The notes: generated by a model not told the origin, from the letters alone. Positions 16,047 to 25,692 are shown, counted from the stretch's first letter. The stretch is 64,000 nt of DNA from Flavobacterium araucananum (GCF_002222055.1 NZ_MUGS01000016.1:1-64000), one strand, 5' to 3'. Numbers and translations: made by a program.

Positions 16047-17180
16047 TTACTGAACACATCTGAAACCAATATGATTTGCAGGGGATTTATAATCTCCTTT
16101 TCCTCTTGTTCCTACCATATAACGGGTGCAATATTGATCTGTACATAAAAATGACCCGCCGCGTTGTACTTTTTTAGGTAAATTTGGTTCTCCCGGATCA
16201 TACGATGATTCAGGTCCCTGAGGGTTTTTGGCAACCTTACCTTTTTCGCTTATTACAGTATAATAGTCAGCAGTATACCAATCATTTGTCCATTCCCACA
16301 CATTTCCCCCTATGTCATAAAGTCCATACGGATTTGGCTCAAATTGAGCAGTTGGCGCAATCCCAATGTAGCCATCTTCGCCGGTATCTCCTTTTTCTAC
16401 AGGAAAATGACCTTGATAGATATTAGCCTGAAATTTTCCTTTTGGCTTTAGTGTATTTCCCCAGGCATATAATTGTCCTGATTTTCCGCCGCGTGCAGCA
16501 AATTCCCATTCAGCTTCAGTAGGTAATCTTTTACCCGCCCATTTTGCATAAGCCGCTGCATCATCATACGAAACCTGAACAACAGGATACTTTTCGCGCC
16601 CTTTTATAGAACTTCCCGCTCCTTCAGGATGTCTCCAGTCTGCACCTCTGACATAAGTCCACCATTGCATGTAGTTGTTTAGATTTACTGTAGCAGGAGT
16701 AGGGGTAAAAACGGCGGATCCGGCAATTAAATTTTCTAGCGGAGCATCCGGATATTCTTCGTGAGTTGGTTTTATTTCGGCAAGTGTTACATAACCTGTA
16801 GCTTTAACAAATGCCTCAAATTGTTCATTGGTAACTTCTGTTTTATCCATATAAAAACCATCTACATATACTTGGTGTATTGGTGCTGCATCTTTTGTAA
16901 CTCCTTTTATACTGCATAAACTTTCGTCCTCTACATTGCTTCCCATAGAGAATTCTCCTCCGGGAATCCATGCCATACCTTTTGGCGTTTTGCTGGCTGC
17001 AGGTTTGTTTTTGTTTTCTATTGTAGGTCTAAATAAAGAGGAATCAGTAGTATTGGGAGTTTCGGTACAATCCATCGCAACTACTTTTTGTTTTGGTACA
17101 ACAAGTTTATTGTATCCGTAAGCAATTGAAATAATAGAGATTGTAAGAATGGCTAAAATCCAATAGGTTTTATTTTTCAT
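16047..17180 (-). CDS. exported formylglycine-generating enzyme (FGE/SUMF1 family)
   Basis: A protein of about 377 residues with an N-terminal signal anchor (KTYWILAILTISIISIAYGY) and then an FGE-sulfatase domain starting at GMAWIPGGEFSMGS. The active-site pair of true FGEs is present: GGSFLCTDQYCTRY, two Cys five residues apart, which in known FGEs bind Cu(I) and oxidise sulfatase Cys to formylglycine. EAEWEFAARGG and GNVWEWTNDWY are further signatures. Many SUMF1-like proteins lack the Cys pair, so this one is probably catalytic. No Cys-type sulfatase lies nearby. The start chosen is MKNKTYW; an ATG 11 codons upstream is also open. Confidence 0.85.
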   Translation of the reverse strand: MKNKTYWILAILTISIISIAYGYNKLVVPKQKVVAMDCTETPNTTDSSLFRPTIENKNKPAASKTPKGMAWIPGGEFSMGSNVEDESLCSIKGVTKDAAPIHQVYVDGFYMDKTEVTNEQFEAFVKATGYVTLAEIKPTHEEYPDAPLENLIAGSAVFTPTPATVNLNNYMQWWTYVRGADWRHPEGAGSSIKGREKYPVVQVSYDDAAAYAKWAGKRLPTEAEWEFAARGGKSGQLYAWGNTLKPKGKFQANIYQGHFPVEKGDTGEDGYIGIAPTAQFEPNPYGLYDIGGNVWEWTNDWYTADYYTVISEKGKVAKNPQGPESSYDPGEPNLPKKVQRGGSFLCTDQYCTRYMVGTRGKGDYKSPANHIGFRCVQ

Positions 17181-17280
17181 TATAGTTTTATTTAGTCTGA
17201 TAGTGGTTGTCAATAAATAACGCTAAAGTTAAAAAAATAACCTTATAAAACTCTATTTATTTGATAAGGTTAGTATAATT

Positions 17281-18288
17281 TTATTTGTCTTCCTCAACAA
17301 GAACAACTTCGTATTTGTTTTTGCCATCGATTTGGACAGGTTGATAATAAGTCTCGCCAAATTTTACATATTTTACATATTTTACATCTCCAACAGTGAC
17401 TTCTTCGCCACCTTCGGGCAAATTATCAACTACAGTTCCGGCAGTAGGCGGTACTACTTTATAAGCGCTTCCGTCTTTTTCATAATAAGTACCTCCGTAA
17501 TAATAATTGTTAACGGTTCCGGTATTAACCGTTTCTGCGCCACTTGGGATATTGTTTATGGTAGCACCAACCGGAGCAGGTACTGCTGTATAACCTCCGC
17601 TCGCAGGTGTATACCAAACACCCTGATCATAATGATATTGACTGCTTTCTACGCTAACCACGATTGCGGTAACCGCCAGCGTGGCAACAAAAAATCCCCA
17701 AGGATGCCAAACCGGTCCCCAATAATAAGGTGTATAAGGACGAGGATAATAAGGATGATAGCAATTGTATCTGTAACCGCCATATCGGTAAGGAGGTCTA
17801 TTGTAGACTATCACGTTATTTCGTCTCACTACAGTATTGCGATTGTTGCGAACGTTAATATTATTATTCACATTGATGTTTACATTGTTTCTGTTTCTAT
17901 TTACGGTGTTGCCGCTAATATTGGTATTTTGGTTACCGGTTCTGTTTCTGTTTACAGTATTCGAATTTCTATTATTTGTTCGATCTGTATTATTAATCCC
18001 TGCAGAAGGTCTGTTGACTTTATTAGGGTTATTAATTCCCGAACCATTAGATCCCGGTCTGGTAGTAGTTGTAGGTCTTTTTATTCCGGATCCGTTAGAT
18101 CCTGGCCTTGTTTGTGTTGCTGGTCGTACTTGTGTAGGTCTGGTTTGAGCCGGTCTGGCTGTGGTGCCTCCGCGATGAGCACCGCCTCCGCCATGACGTT
18201 GTGCAATACTATCAATCGAAATCAAAAAAAAGGATCCCATTAAGCATATAAAAGCTATATTTCTAATGATTGTTTTTATTCTTTTCAT
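17281..18288 (-). CDS. secreted low-complexity DUF6515-like protein
   Basis: A 335-residue exported protein. The signal peptide is IAFICLMGSFFLISIDSIAQ, followed by a low-complexity region rich in Gly, Arg, Thr and Asn (two TRPGSNGSGI copies and NVNRN/NRNTV runs). A Tyr/Pro-rich stretch and one hydrophobic segment (FFVATLAVTAIVVSV) come next, then repeated C-terminal modules containing YYYGGTYYE and VKFGETYYQPV. It is probably periplasmic or surface-exposed; the function is unknown. I start at MKRIKTIIRN, since a longer frame to 18411 adds a non-signal-like extension and runs into pyrD. Confidence 0.78.
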   Translation of the reverse strand: MKRIKTIIRNIAFICLMGSFFLISIDSIAQRHGGGGAHRGGTTARPAQTRPTQVRPATQTRPGSNGSGIKRPTTTTRPGSNGSGINNPNKVNRPSAGINNTDRTNNRNSNTVNRNRTGNQNTNISGNTVNRNRNNVNINVNNNINVRNNRNTVVRRNNVIVYNRPPYRYGGYRYNCYHPYYPRPYTPYYWGPVWHPWGFFVATLAVTAIVVSVESSQYHYDQGVWYTPASGGYTAVPAPVGATINNIPSGAETVNTGTVNNYYYGGTYYEKDGSAYKVVPPTAGTVVDNLPEGGEEVTVGDVKYVKYVKFGETYYQPVQIDGKNKYEVVLVEEDK

Positions 18289-18422
18289 TTTCAGTGTTTT
18301 AAGTCCATTAAAATTAAGGAAAAAATAGGAACAATCGTAAAAAATAAAAATCATTTTAGTTTTTATAATTGTCTGAAGTATTATAATTAAATTTGCAACC
18401 GAAAAAAACACACAACACTCTT

Positions 18423-19457
18423 ATGTATAAATTGATTATTCGCCCGATACTTTTTTGGTTTGATCCGGAAGAAGTACATTATTTTACTTTTTCATTTGTT
18501 AAATTCATTTCAAAAATACCAGGAGTTTCATCAATTATAAAATCGATTTACGAAGTAAAAGATGCACGTTTGGAACGTGAGGTTTTTGGCATTAAATTTA
18601 AAAACCCTGTTGGTCTTGCTGCGGGATTTGATAAAGATGCTAAGTTGTACAAGGAACTTTCTGATTTTGGTTTTGGCTTTATAGAAATAGGAACCGTAAC
18701 ACCGGTTGGTCAGGAAGGGAATCCAAAAAAACGTTTGTTCAGGCTAAAAGAAGATCAGGCAATTATTAACCGAATGGGTTTTAATAATGGAGGTGTTCTG
18801 GAAGCTGTAGAACGTTTAAAAAAGAATTCGGGAGTTTTGATTGGTGGAAATATTGGAAAAAACAAAGTGACGCCAAACGAAAATGCAGTTGACGATTATA
18901 TCATTTGTTTTGATGCTTTATTTGATCATGTCGATTATTTTGTGGTTAATGTAAGTTCTCCAAATACACCAAATTTAAGAGCTTTGCAGGATAAAGAACC
19001 TCTAACGGCTTTGTTGCAAACGTTGCAAAATAAAAATGTTGAGAAACAAAAAACAAGCACTCAAAAAGTAAAGCCAATTCTTTTAAAAATTGCTCCGGAT
19101 CTTACAGACGAGCAATTATTGGATATTATTGATATTATAAAAACAACACAAATTGCGGGTGTAATTGCTACCAATACGACAATTTCAAGAGAGGGATTGC
19201 AATCTGAAAACCAATCTGAAATGGGAGGATTGTCAGGAAAACCATTGACAAAACGATCAACAGAAGTGATTCGTTTTCTCTCTGAAAAAAGCAATAAAGC
19301 ATTCCCTATTATTGGAGTAGGGGGAATACATTCTGCAGATGATGCCATTGAGAAGTTAAATGCCGGAGCAAGTTTAGTACAATTGTATACCGGATTTATT
19401 TACGAAGGCCCGGCTTTGATAAAAGCCATCAACAAAAAGGTTTTAAAGCAATCGTAA
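18423..19457 (+). CDS. pyrD: dihydroorotate dehydrogenase (quinone), class 2
   Basis: A 344-residue membrane-associated flavoenzyme that oxidises dihydroorotate to orotate with quinone in pyrimidine synthesis. The N-terminal helices ([23 protein letters not shown]) form the class 2 quinone tunnel. [37 protein letters not shown] (catalytic Ser region) and [11 protein letters not shown] are the family signatures. I start at the ATG 18423 rather than a TTG 30 bp upstream. The gene converges with the DUF3307 gene, overlapping it by 15 bp. Confidence 0.94.
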   Translation: MYKLIIRPILFWFDPEEVHYFTFSFVKFISKIPGVSSIIKSIYEVKDARLEREVFGIKFKNPVGLAAGFDKDAKLYKELSDFGFGFIEIGTVTPVGQEGNPKKRLFRLKEDQAIINRMGFNNGGVLEAVERLKKNSGVLIGGNIGKNKVTPNENAVDDYIICFDALFDHVDYFVVNVSSPNTPNLRALQDKEPLTALLQTLQNKNVEKQKTSTQKVKPILLKIAPDLTDEQLLDIIDIIKTTQIAGVIATNTTISREGLQSENQSEMGGLSGKPLTKRSTEVIRFLSEKSNKAFPIIGVGGIHSADDAIEKLNAGASLVQLYTGFIYEGPALIKAINKKVLKQS

Positions 19458-20159
19458 AAGCAACTCCTGAACGATTAAGCCTGTAATAATGGCCGTCCCA
19501 AAACTGATTAACGTACCAATTAAAACATACTCGGTAAGTTTTCTGTCTTTGGCTTCTTTTAAATCTCCAAATCTAAAAATAGATTTAGCAGCCAATAAAA
19601 AGCCTATAGCTTCAAAATGTCCCGTTAAGATAAAACAAAACACAAATAAACGCTCTAATATGCCAATGTAATTTCCTGCATTGGCAAGCGAATTGTCACT
19701 ATTACTGTTTTGACTTTCAGGAGTCCAGATAGAAATTATGGTTTTAATAAAAATAGAGGTTGGTTTAGTAATAAACAAGATACCGGTTATTAAAACCCAA
19801 AGCGTATTGTCAAACCACCCAAAGTTTATAGGTTCGCCTTTATAGAGTAATACGATTTCGATTAAAATTAAAAGATGTGCAATTTGGTCTGCAATAAACC
19901 AGGTGCGTTTTGTTTTCTTCTGCTGAAAATTTAGTTTGATCAAATCGATAATTCCATGCGTTACAGCAATCAAAACTGCATAAGGTATAAACTGAATTTC
20001 TCCCACTAAAATTGCTGCCAGAACACCATGCAAAAGAATATGAAGGTATAAATAAATACTTTTATGTTTCCTGGCTTCTTTATGGGTTACCCAAGAGTTG
20101 GGTTGTCCTGTAAAATCGCCTAATAAATGTGCTAAAAGTAGTTTTATGAATAAAATCAT
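19443..20159 (-). CDS. DUF3307 integral membrane protein
   Basis: A 238-residue inner-membrane protein with about six hydrophobic helices. Paired polar residues are spaced one helical turn apart inside or next to helices: His11/Asp15 (AHLLGDF), His40/His44 (HILLH), His68/Asp72 (THGIID) and Asp91/His95 (DQIAH). The pattern suggests an intramembrane metal site, as in membrane metal-dependent hydrolases of the DUF457/YdjM kind; this is inference. The start overlaps the satD stop by four bases, so the two are translationally coupled. The 3' end overlaps the end of pyrD. Confidence 0.85.
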   Translation of the reverse strand: MILFIKLLLAHLLGDFTGQPNSWVTHKEARKHKSIYLYLHILLHGVLAAILVGEIQFIPYAVLIAVTHGIIDLIKLNFQQKKTKRTWFIADQIAHLLILIEIVLLYKGEPINFGWFDNTLWVLITGILFITKPTSIFIKTIISIWTPESQNSNSDNSLANAGNYIGILERLFVFCFILTGHFEAIGFLLAAKSIFRFGDLKEAKDRKLTEYVLIGTLISFGTAIITGLIVQELLLRLL

Positions 20160-20770
20160 GGCGTTGTAAGTTGTTTTATTTGTGTTCTGTAATAACGGTC
20201 TAAATTGAGTATTAAATCAAATTGTGCCCGTTTTTGTCTTCGGCTTACAGCAGCCTGATTAATGCCTAGTTTTTGTCCCAACTCTTCTTGCGATAAAGTA
20301 GGATTTTCTATTGCAGCTGCTACAAACTCTGCCGGTTGTGCCAGCCAATTGTCCATAAAAGTCAGGGCCAATTGCATCATTAAATTCATTTGTTCATCAA
20401 TATAGACGTTACCCGTTCTGAGTGCCAGAGTTATTTTTTGTTTTTTTAGAGTTTCAAAAAGTTCTCCAGAATGAATAAAAGCAGAACCATTACTTTCGGA
20501 TATTTTTTCGGCATTGTGTGTTTTATCACCAATACCAATACTCATTCTTGCATCCAGTTTTATAGCTTTTAGATGTGCCTTTATCAAAATAGCAGACCAT
20601 AAAGCTTCTTCGGGATTTTTAATCTCGATCTGGAACTCATCACCTCTGTAAACTTCCCATTGGCTTGGTGTTGCTCCAAACGCAGATAAGATTTTTTTCA
20701 AATCCTCTACCCAGTCTTTCGATTTTTGTTGTCTTGAGCCAATGATGTCGCCTGTAATTATGCTTGTCAT
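20156..20770 (-). CDS. SatD family regulator
   Basis: A 204-residue cytosolic protein. The N-terminal domain (about 1-125) has TGDIIGSR at 6-13, RGDEFQ at 42-47 and MSIGIGD at 76-82, reminiscent of the metal-binding and substrate loops of class III cyclases/GGDEF domains. The C-terminus carries a helix-turn-helix at about 159-182 (LSQEELGQKLGINQAAVSRRQ). SatD is named from an acid-tolerance operon of Streptococcus mutans; its biochemistry is not established to my knowledge. It leads a two-gene unit with DUF3307. Three matched palindromes lie directly upstream and probably bind this HTH. Confidence 0.85.
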   Translation of the reverse strand: MTSIITGDIIGSRQQKSKDWVEDLKKILSAFGATPSQWEVYRGDEFQIEIKNPEEALWSAILIKAHLKAIKLDARMSIGIGDKTHNAEKISESNGSAFIHSGELFETLKKQKITLALRTGNVYIDEQMNLMMQLALTFMDNWLAQPAEFVAAAIENPTLSQEELGQKLGINQAAVSRRQKRAQFDLILNLDRYYRTQIKQLTTP

Positions 20771-20804
20771 AATTCAAATATAATTAAAAATAAATTAAGT
20801 TCTA

Positions 20805-20880
20805 TATTACAAATATATGTAATATTTCTTATTATTACACTTTTGTGTAATATTGTCTATTATTACAGTATTGTGTAATA
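20805..20880. promoter_or_regulatory. triple phased operator TATTACA-N6-TGTAATA
   Basis: Three 20-bp palindromes occupy 20805-20824, 20833-20852 and 20861-20880. Every half-site is an exact TATTACA or TGTAATA, every spacer is six bases, and every unit starts 28 bp after the previous one. The spacers (AATATA, CTTTTG, GTATTG) differ, so conservation is limited to the half-sites. They lie between satD (start 20770, minus) and HMG-CoA lyase (start 20955, plus). Autoregulation by SatD, with possible effect on the divergent gene, is the simplest reading. Confidence 0.8.
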
Positions 20881-20954
20881 ATGTAATTAATGAAAATTAT
20901 AACTTTTATTTCTTTAAAAAAGAAACTAACTTAGCCTACATAAAAGAATAAGCT

Positions 20955-21821
20955 TTGAATAAAGAAATCAAGATTATCGAATGCCCCCGTGATGCTATGC
21001 AAGGTATCAAAACTTTTATTCCTACTAAAAACAAGGTTTCTTATATACAGGCTTTGCTTAGAGTGGGTTTTGATACGATTGACTTTGGTAGTTTTGTATC
21101 TCCAAAAGCGATTCCGCAAATGCAGGATACGGCAGAGGTTCTGGCACAACTTGATTTATCGCAAACCACAAGCAAATTGCTGGCTATAATTGCCAATACG
21201 CAAGGTGCCGCAGTAGCATCAGAGCATGAACCTATTCGCTATTTAGGATTTCCTTTTTCGATATCTGAGAATTTTCAGATGCGAAATACCCATAAAACAA
21301 TTGCTGAATCTTTGGTAACACTTGAAGAAATTCTCGAAATTGCTGATAAGAAAAATAAAGAAGTCGTAACCTATCTTTCAATGGGATTCGGGAATCCGTA
21401 TGGAGATCCATGGAATATCGAGATTGTTGGCGAGTGGACCGAAAAATTAGCCGGAATGGGCGTAAAGATTTTATCACTTTCTGATACCGTGGGCAGTTCT
21501 ACACCAGAAGTAATTACGTATCTTTTTTCAAATTTAATTCCAAAATACCCGCAAATAGAGTTTGGAGCACATTTGCATACAACACCCAATAGTTGGTTCG
21601 AAAAAATAGATGCCGCTCACAAAGCAGGTTGTACCCGTTTTGATGGCGCTATCCAGGGATTTGGAGGATGCCCGATGGCAACAGACAAACTTACCGGAAA
21701 TATGCCTACAGAAAAGTTAATCTCATATTTTACATCCAATAAAAAAACAACCGGTCTAAACTCTTTAAGTTTTGAAAGTGCTTATAATGAAGCTTCAAAG
21801 TTGTTTGGTAAATTTCACTAA
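20955..21821 (+). CDS. mvaB: hydroxymethylglutaryl-CoA lyase
   Basis: A 288-residue TIM-barrel enzyme splitting HMG-CoA into acetoacetate and acetyl-CoA, the final step of leucine breakdown. ECPRDAMQG at 9-17 corresponds to the family EVGPRDGLQ. The metal ligands sit in AHLHTTPN, and the catalytic Cys in GFGGCPMA. The start codon is TTG at 20955: an in-frame stop lies only six bases upstream, and the next Met is past the conserved metal-binding Asp, so TTG is forced. It is divergent from satD across the triple operator. Confidence 0.9.
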   Translation: MNKEIKIIECPRDAMQGIKTFIPTKNKVSYIQALLRVGFDTIDFGSFVSPKAIPQMQDTAEVLAQLDLSQTTSKLLAIIANTQGAAVASEHEPIRYLGFPFSISENFQMRNTHKTIAESLVTLEEILEIADKKNKEVVTYLSMGFGNPYGDPWNIEIVGEWTEKLAGMGVKILSLSDTVGSSTPEVITYLFSNLIPKYPQIEFGAHLHTTPNSWFEKIDAAHKAGCTRFDGAIQGFGGCPMATDKLTGNMPTEKLISYFTSNKKTTGLNSLSFESAYNEASKLFGKFH

Positions 21822-21900
21822 GAAATAGCTATATTTACTTAAGGCAGATAATAAGTAATCACAAAATAACGTTGTTCGTTATTTAGATATACATTAAGCT

Positions 21901-22452
21901 ATGAAAGTAAACTTTATAAAGAGAATTTCTAAGATCCTACTTTTATCATCCGTGTTTTTTTCATGCTCAAGCGATTTAGATTTTGATCAGGCGAAGGATT
22001 TAAAATTAGAGCCCGTTTTTGTGGCGAATTTAGCTTATTTTAATGTTTCCGCTACACAATTTGCAAATAGCGGAGGAGGACAAGTAGTATTTGATGAACA
22101 GGAATTTGATGCTTTTAAAGACAAATATTTCAGAGAAAATCTGGTAAAGGCAGAACTGGATTTCGAAATCGAAAATACAATAATCAGGGCCTTTACGGTA
22201 GATGTAGTTCTGTTGGATGCCAATAATCAAATTCTTGAAACAGACTCCTATCCAATTCCTGCCTATTCAGGAAGTTCAAATATTATAAAATATCCCACTG
22301 AAGTTTTCGAAAATCAAAGATTAGAACTCTTAAAAAAAACGGTTAAAATAGCTTTTTTTGTCCGGATGGCGCCCGGACCGGCATTAGACCAAAGTAGCAC
22401 GGGGAATTTGAAATTACGCTCCGGCGCAACCGTTTATATGGAAATAAAATGA
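21901..22452 (+). CDS. hypothetical lipoprotein
   Basis: A 183-residue protein with a lipoprotein signal (ISKILLLSSVFFSCSS, lipobox Cys about residue 22). The mature part looks all-beta, with an FTVDVVLLDANNQIL stretch and no catalytic motif I recognise. It overlaps the next gene by four bases (ATGA), so it is co-translated with the DUF5723 outer-membrane protein and may be its lipoprotein partner. Confidence 0.8.
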   Translation: MKVNFIKRISKILLLSSVFFSCSSDLDFDQAKDLKLEPVFVANLAYFNVSATQFANSGGGQVVFDEQEFDAFKDKYFRENLVKAELDFEIENTIIRAFTVDVVLLDANNQILETDSYPIPAYSGSSNIIKYPTEVFENQRLELLKKTVKIAFFVRMAPGPALDQSSTGNLKLRSGATVYMEIK

Positions 22453-23849
22453 GAAAAATATATCTTATTTTAATCGTCGCCCTTCAGCTTTCCACTTTTG
22501 CCCAGAACAAAGAAGTATTATACAATTTTACAGCTATCCCACAATCGTCCCTTGTAAATCCCGGGGCAGATGTTTCGTATAAATTCTATTTTGGTATTCC
22601 CGTTCTGTCCGGAGTTTCGGCCAATTTGGGTTCCAGTAGCTTTTCGGCGTATGATCTATTCGCCAATAACGGAGTCGATTTTAATGATAAAGTCAGAAAC
22701 GTAATTAATAATTCGTCAAGCAAAGACAAAACTCAGGTCAACCAGCAACTCGAATTATTTTCCGGAGGTTTTAGAGTAGGAGGAAAAGACAGCCAGTCTT
22801 ATATCTCGTTTGGAGTCTACCAGGAATTCGATTTTTTAATGTATGTTCCTAAAGATTTGGCAATATTAGCTTTAGACGGAAATCGGGATTATATAGGGAA
22901 ATCATTCAATCTCGCCGACTTAAATGTCAGAGCCGAAGTACTTTCAGTCTTTCATGTGGGGTTTCATAAAAAGGTAAGCGAAAAACTAGTCTTAGGCGGT
23001 CGTGCAAAATTGTATTCAAGCGGTGCAAATGCAACGTCGACTAAAAATTCCGGATATATTTATACCGGTCAGGCTCCGGGAACTCCCAATGTATACAATC
23101 AAATAATAAATTCAAATTTAGAACTTAAAACATCAGGTATTGCCGCTTTTACAAAAGAGGAATATGAGGGGAGTATACCAAGCGATGTTGTGCACAATAC
23201 TTTTTTTAATGGTAGTTTAGGACTTGGTGTCGATGCCGGACTTACCTATTATTTCAAAGATAATCTTCAATTTACGGCAAGTGTTGTAGATCTTGGTTTT
23301 ATCCGGCATACTAAAGATATTCAAACCTTAACCTACAAAGGAACTTATAAATACGATGGTGTAAATCCTAGTTTTGATCCTTCAAACGAACCCAAAAATA
23401 TCTTCGATGAGTTTGACAAAGCCATACCGCGAGATACACTTTATAATAAATACACCACCTGGCGACCTACTAAATTTTATTCGTCACTTCAGTATTCATT
23501 TGGCGAATCACGCTCTGGTGAAGAATGCAATTGCAAAGGAAAAATTAATCGAAAATATGTCAATGCAGTTGGTGGGCAATTGTTTGCCATGTCTATGCCT
23601 GTAGAACCTTTTGTGGCGCTAACCGCTTTTTATAAACGCAGTATTTTCGAGAAATTAGATTTTAAAGCCACTTATACCTTAGATTCTTATTCGAACAAAA
23701 ACATAGGTTTAGGACTTTCAGGAACGCTTGGTAAACTCAATATGTACATTCTCGTCGATAATGTGCTGGAGTACAAAGACATCTCAAAAGCCAATAGTAT
23801 GGCGTTTCAATTTGGGTTTAATTTTGTGTTCCAGAATTCAGATGATTGA
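22449..23849 (+). CDS. DUF5723 family outer-membrane protein
   Basis: A 466-residue protein with a signal peptide (IYLILIVALQLSTFAQ) and many alternating amphipathic strands with aromatic ends, consistent with a beta-barrel of the outer membrane. It begins the mature part with the DUF5723-like FTAIPQSSLVNPGAD. A short cysteine pair, CNCKG, occurs near residue 363. It is translationally coupled to the preceding lipoprotein. The ligand is unknown. Phylum-specific homologues have been suspected to relate to PorP/OMP P1-like barrels; this is not testable here. Confidence 0.8.
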   Translation: MRKIYLILIVALQLSTFAQNKEVLYNFTAIPQSSLVNPGADVSYKFYFGIPVLSGVSANLGSSSFSAYDLFANNGVDFNDKVRNVINNSSSKDKTQVNQQLELFSGGFRVGGKDSQSYISFGVYQEFDFLMYVPKDLAILALDGNRDYIGKSFNLADLNVRAEVLSVFHVGFHKKVSEKLVLGGRAKLYSSGANATSTKNSGYIYTGQAPGTPNVYNQIINSNLELKTSGIAAFTKEEYEGSIPSDVVHNTFFNGSLGLGVDAGLTYYFKDNLQFTASVVDLGFIRHTKDIQTLTYKGTYKYDGVNPSFDPSNEPKNIFDEFDKAIPRDTLYNKYTTWRPTKFYSSLQYSFGESRSGEECNCKGKINRKYVNAVGGQLFAMSMPVEPFVALTAFYKRSIFEKLDFKATYTLDSYSNKNIGLGLSGTLGKLNMYILVDNVLEYKDISKANSMAFQFGFNFVFQNSDD

Positions 23850-23956
23850 GGTGTGATCTTATAATTTTTTATATCATTTTAGATGGTAAAAATAACAATA
23901 AGAAGCTATTTCCTGCTGTTTCACTACAAGCACTCTAGCAAAACAACTTTTTTTCA

Positions 23957-23997
23957 AGGACTTAAAAGAGCTTCCGCTGGTCGCTTTTTAAGTCCGG
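23957..23997. repeat. hairpin element upstream of guaB
   Basis: The arms AGGACTTAAAA and TTTTTAAGTCC enclose GAGCTTCCGCTGGTCGC, giving a strong stem-loop (23957-23995). Several AAAGC-type words follow. The 23850-24160 gap has no convincing gene: a 60-codon frame across it matches no protein pattern. It may be a palindromic repeat or a terminator/leader structure. Confidence 0.45.
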
Positions 23998-24126
23998 AAA
24001 AAAAATGCTGTTTTGCTTTTCGTGGCTTTTCATTTCCATCAGGGCTAGGGCAGTTTTATTTGTAAGACCTTTCTTGTAAAGTTAAATTTATGAATAAGTT
24101 AGTAATCAAGTTTCCAATTTATTCAC

Positions 24127-24134
24127 TATATTTG
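24127..24134 (+). promoter_or_regulatory. -7 box TATATTTG of guaB
   Basis: TATATTTG matches TAnnTTTG exactly and lies 26 bp before the ATG at 24161. No clear TTTG is present 19 bp upstream. Confidence 0.45.
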
Positions 24135-24160
24135 CACGCAATTCAACTAGAAATTGCAAC

Positions 24161-25633
24161 ATGATAGCACACAACTCCAAGATTATCGGCGAAGGTTTAA
24201 CTTACGACGATGTATTATTAGTACCTAACTACTCGAATGTGCTTCCTCGCGAAGTGAGTATCAAATCAAAATTTTCACGAAATATAACACTAAACGTTCC
24301 AATAGTATCCGCTGCTATGGATACCGTTACCGAAAGTTCTATGGCAATTGCTATGGCACAAGAAGGCGGAATTGGTGTTTTACATAAAAACATGACAATC
24401 GAGCAACAAGCTGCGAAAGTTAGAAGAGTAAAACGTGCTGAGTCAGGAATGATTATCGATCCGGTAACATTGCCAATGAATTCTACCATTGCAGATGCAA
24501 AAAATGCCATGAAAGAATTTGGAATTGGAGGTATTCCAATCGTTGACGAAAACAAAATCTTAAAAGGAATCGTTACAAACCGTGATTTACGTTTCGAAAA
24601 AAACGGAGCAAGACCAATTGCTGAGGTAATGACCAGTACAAACTTAGTTACTGTAGCCGAAGGAACTTCTCTTGAACAAGCCGAAGTAGTTTTGCAAGGA
24701 CATAAAATCGAAAAACTACCGGTTGTTAATGCTAACTATGAATTGGTTGGTTTAATCACTTTTAGAGATATTACAAAATTAACTCAAAAACCAATTGCAA
24801 ACAAAGACGTTTTTGGTCGTTTAAGAGTTGCTGCCGCTATTGGTGTTACAGGTGATGCTGTCGAAAGAGCTGCCGCATTAGTAGCTGCCGGAGTAGATGC
24901 AATTATCATTGATACCGCTCACGGACATACAGAAGGTGTTGTAAATACATTGAAAGAAGTAAAATCAAAGTTCCCGCAAATAGATGTAATTGTTGGTAAC
25001 ATTGCAACTCCTGAAGCTGCAAAATATTTAGTAGCAAATGGTGCAGATGGTGTAAAAGTAGGAATCGGACCTGGTTCTATCTGTACAACCCGTATCGTTG
25101 CAGGTGTTGGTTTTCCACAATTCTCAGCAGTTCTTGAAGTAGCTGCCGCTATCAAAGGAACCGGAGTTCCGGTTATTGCAGATGGTGGGATTCGTTATAC
25201 AGGTGATATTCCTAAAGCAATCGCTGCAGGTGCTGACTGTGTAATGTTAGGTTCATTATTAGCAGGAACAAAAGAATCTCCTGGTGAAACTATTATCTTC
25301 GAAGGAAGAAAATTCAAGTCTTACCGCGGTATGGGTTCTGTTGAGGCGATGCAAACAGGTTCTAAAGACCGTTACTTTCAGGATGTTGAAGACGATGTCA
25401 AAAAATTAGTTCCGGAAGGTATTGTTGGTCGTGTTCCTTACAAAGGAGAATTAAACGAAAGCATGCTTCAGTTTGTTGGTGGTCTTCGTGCCGGAATGGG
25501 ATACTGTGGTTCAAAAGATATTCCAACTCTGCAAGAAACAGGACGTTTTGTTAGAATCACCTCAAGCGGAATTACAGAAAGTCACCCACACAACGTTACC
25601 ATTACAAAAGAAGCTCCAAATTATTCAAGATAA
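24161..25633 (+). CDS. guaB: IMP dehydrogenase
   Basis: A 490-residue TIM-barrel enzyme that oxidises IMP to XMP, the committed step of GMP synthesis. Two CBS domains are inserted at about 95-210 ([17 protein letters not shown] and [13 protein letters not shown]). The catalytic Cys lies in [17 protein letters not shown]. The flap [18 protein letters not shown] and the C-terminal ITKEAPNYS are standard. It is monocistronic, with a strong terminator. PurA at 30-31 kb handles the competing AMP branch. Confidence 0.96.
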   Translation: MIAHNSKIIGEGLTYDDVLLVPNYSNVLPREVSIKSKFSRNITLNVPIVSAAMDTVTESSMAIAMAQEGGIGVLHKNMTIEQQAAKVRRVKRAESGMIIDPVTLPMNSTIADAKNAMKEFGIGGIPIVDENKILKGIVTNRDLRFEKNGARPIAEVMTSTNLVTVAEGTSLEQAEVVLQGHKIEKLPVVNANYELVGLITFRDITKLTQKPIANKDVFGRLRVAAAIGVTGDAVERAAALVAAGVDAIIIDTAHGHTEGVVNTLKEVKSKFPQIDVIVGNIATPEAAKYLVANGADGVKVGIGPGSICTTRIVAGVGFPQFSAVLEVAAAIKGTGVPVIADGGIRYTGDIPKAIAAGADCVMLGSLLAGTKESPGETIIFEGRKFKSYRGMGSVEAMQTGSKDRYFQDVEDDVKKLVPEGIVGRVPYKGELNESMLQFVGGLRAGMGYCGSKDIPTLQETGRFVRITSSGITESHPHNVTITKEAPNYSR

Positions 25634-25656
25634 TTTTCAGTTTTCTACATAAAACA

Positions 25657-25691
25657 AAAGGCATAAGAATCTAAATCTTATGCCTTTTTTT
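25657..25691. terminator. bidirectional terminator between guaB and a hypothetical gene
   Basis: The perfect 12-base stem AAAGGCATAAGA/TCTTATGCCTTT with an eight-base loop has T runs on the plus strand and AAAACAAAA on the left. It lies directly between convergent stop codons. Confidence 0.8.
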
Positions 25692-25692
25692 A

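Noticed and set aside
17332-18243. A 303-codon plus-strand open frame
   Set aside because: It is antisense to the secreted low-complexity DUF6515-like gene. The repetitive Asn/Arg codons of that gene keep the opposite frame open; its Ile/Ser/Arg-rich product is not protein-like.
23883-24065. A 60-codon plus-strand open frame before guaB
   Set aside because: It runs through a strong hairpin element and has no recognisable domain or conserved-looking motif.
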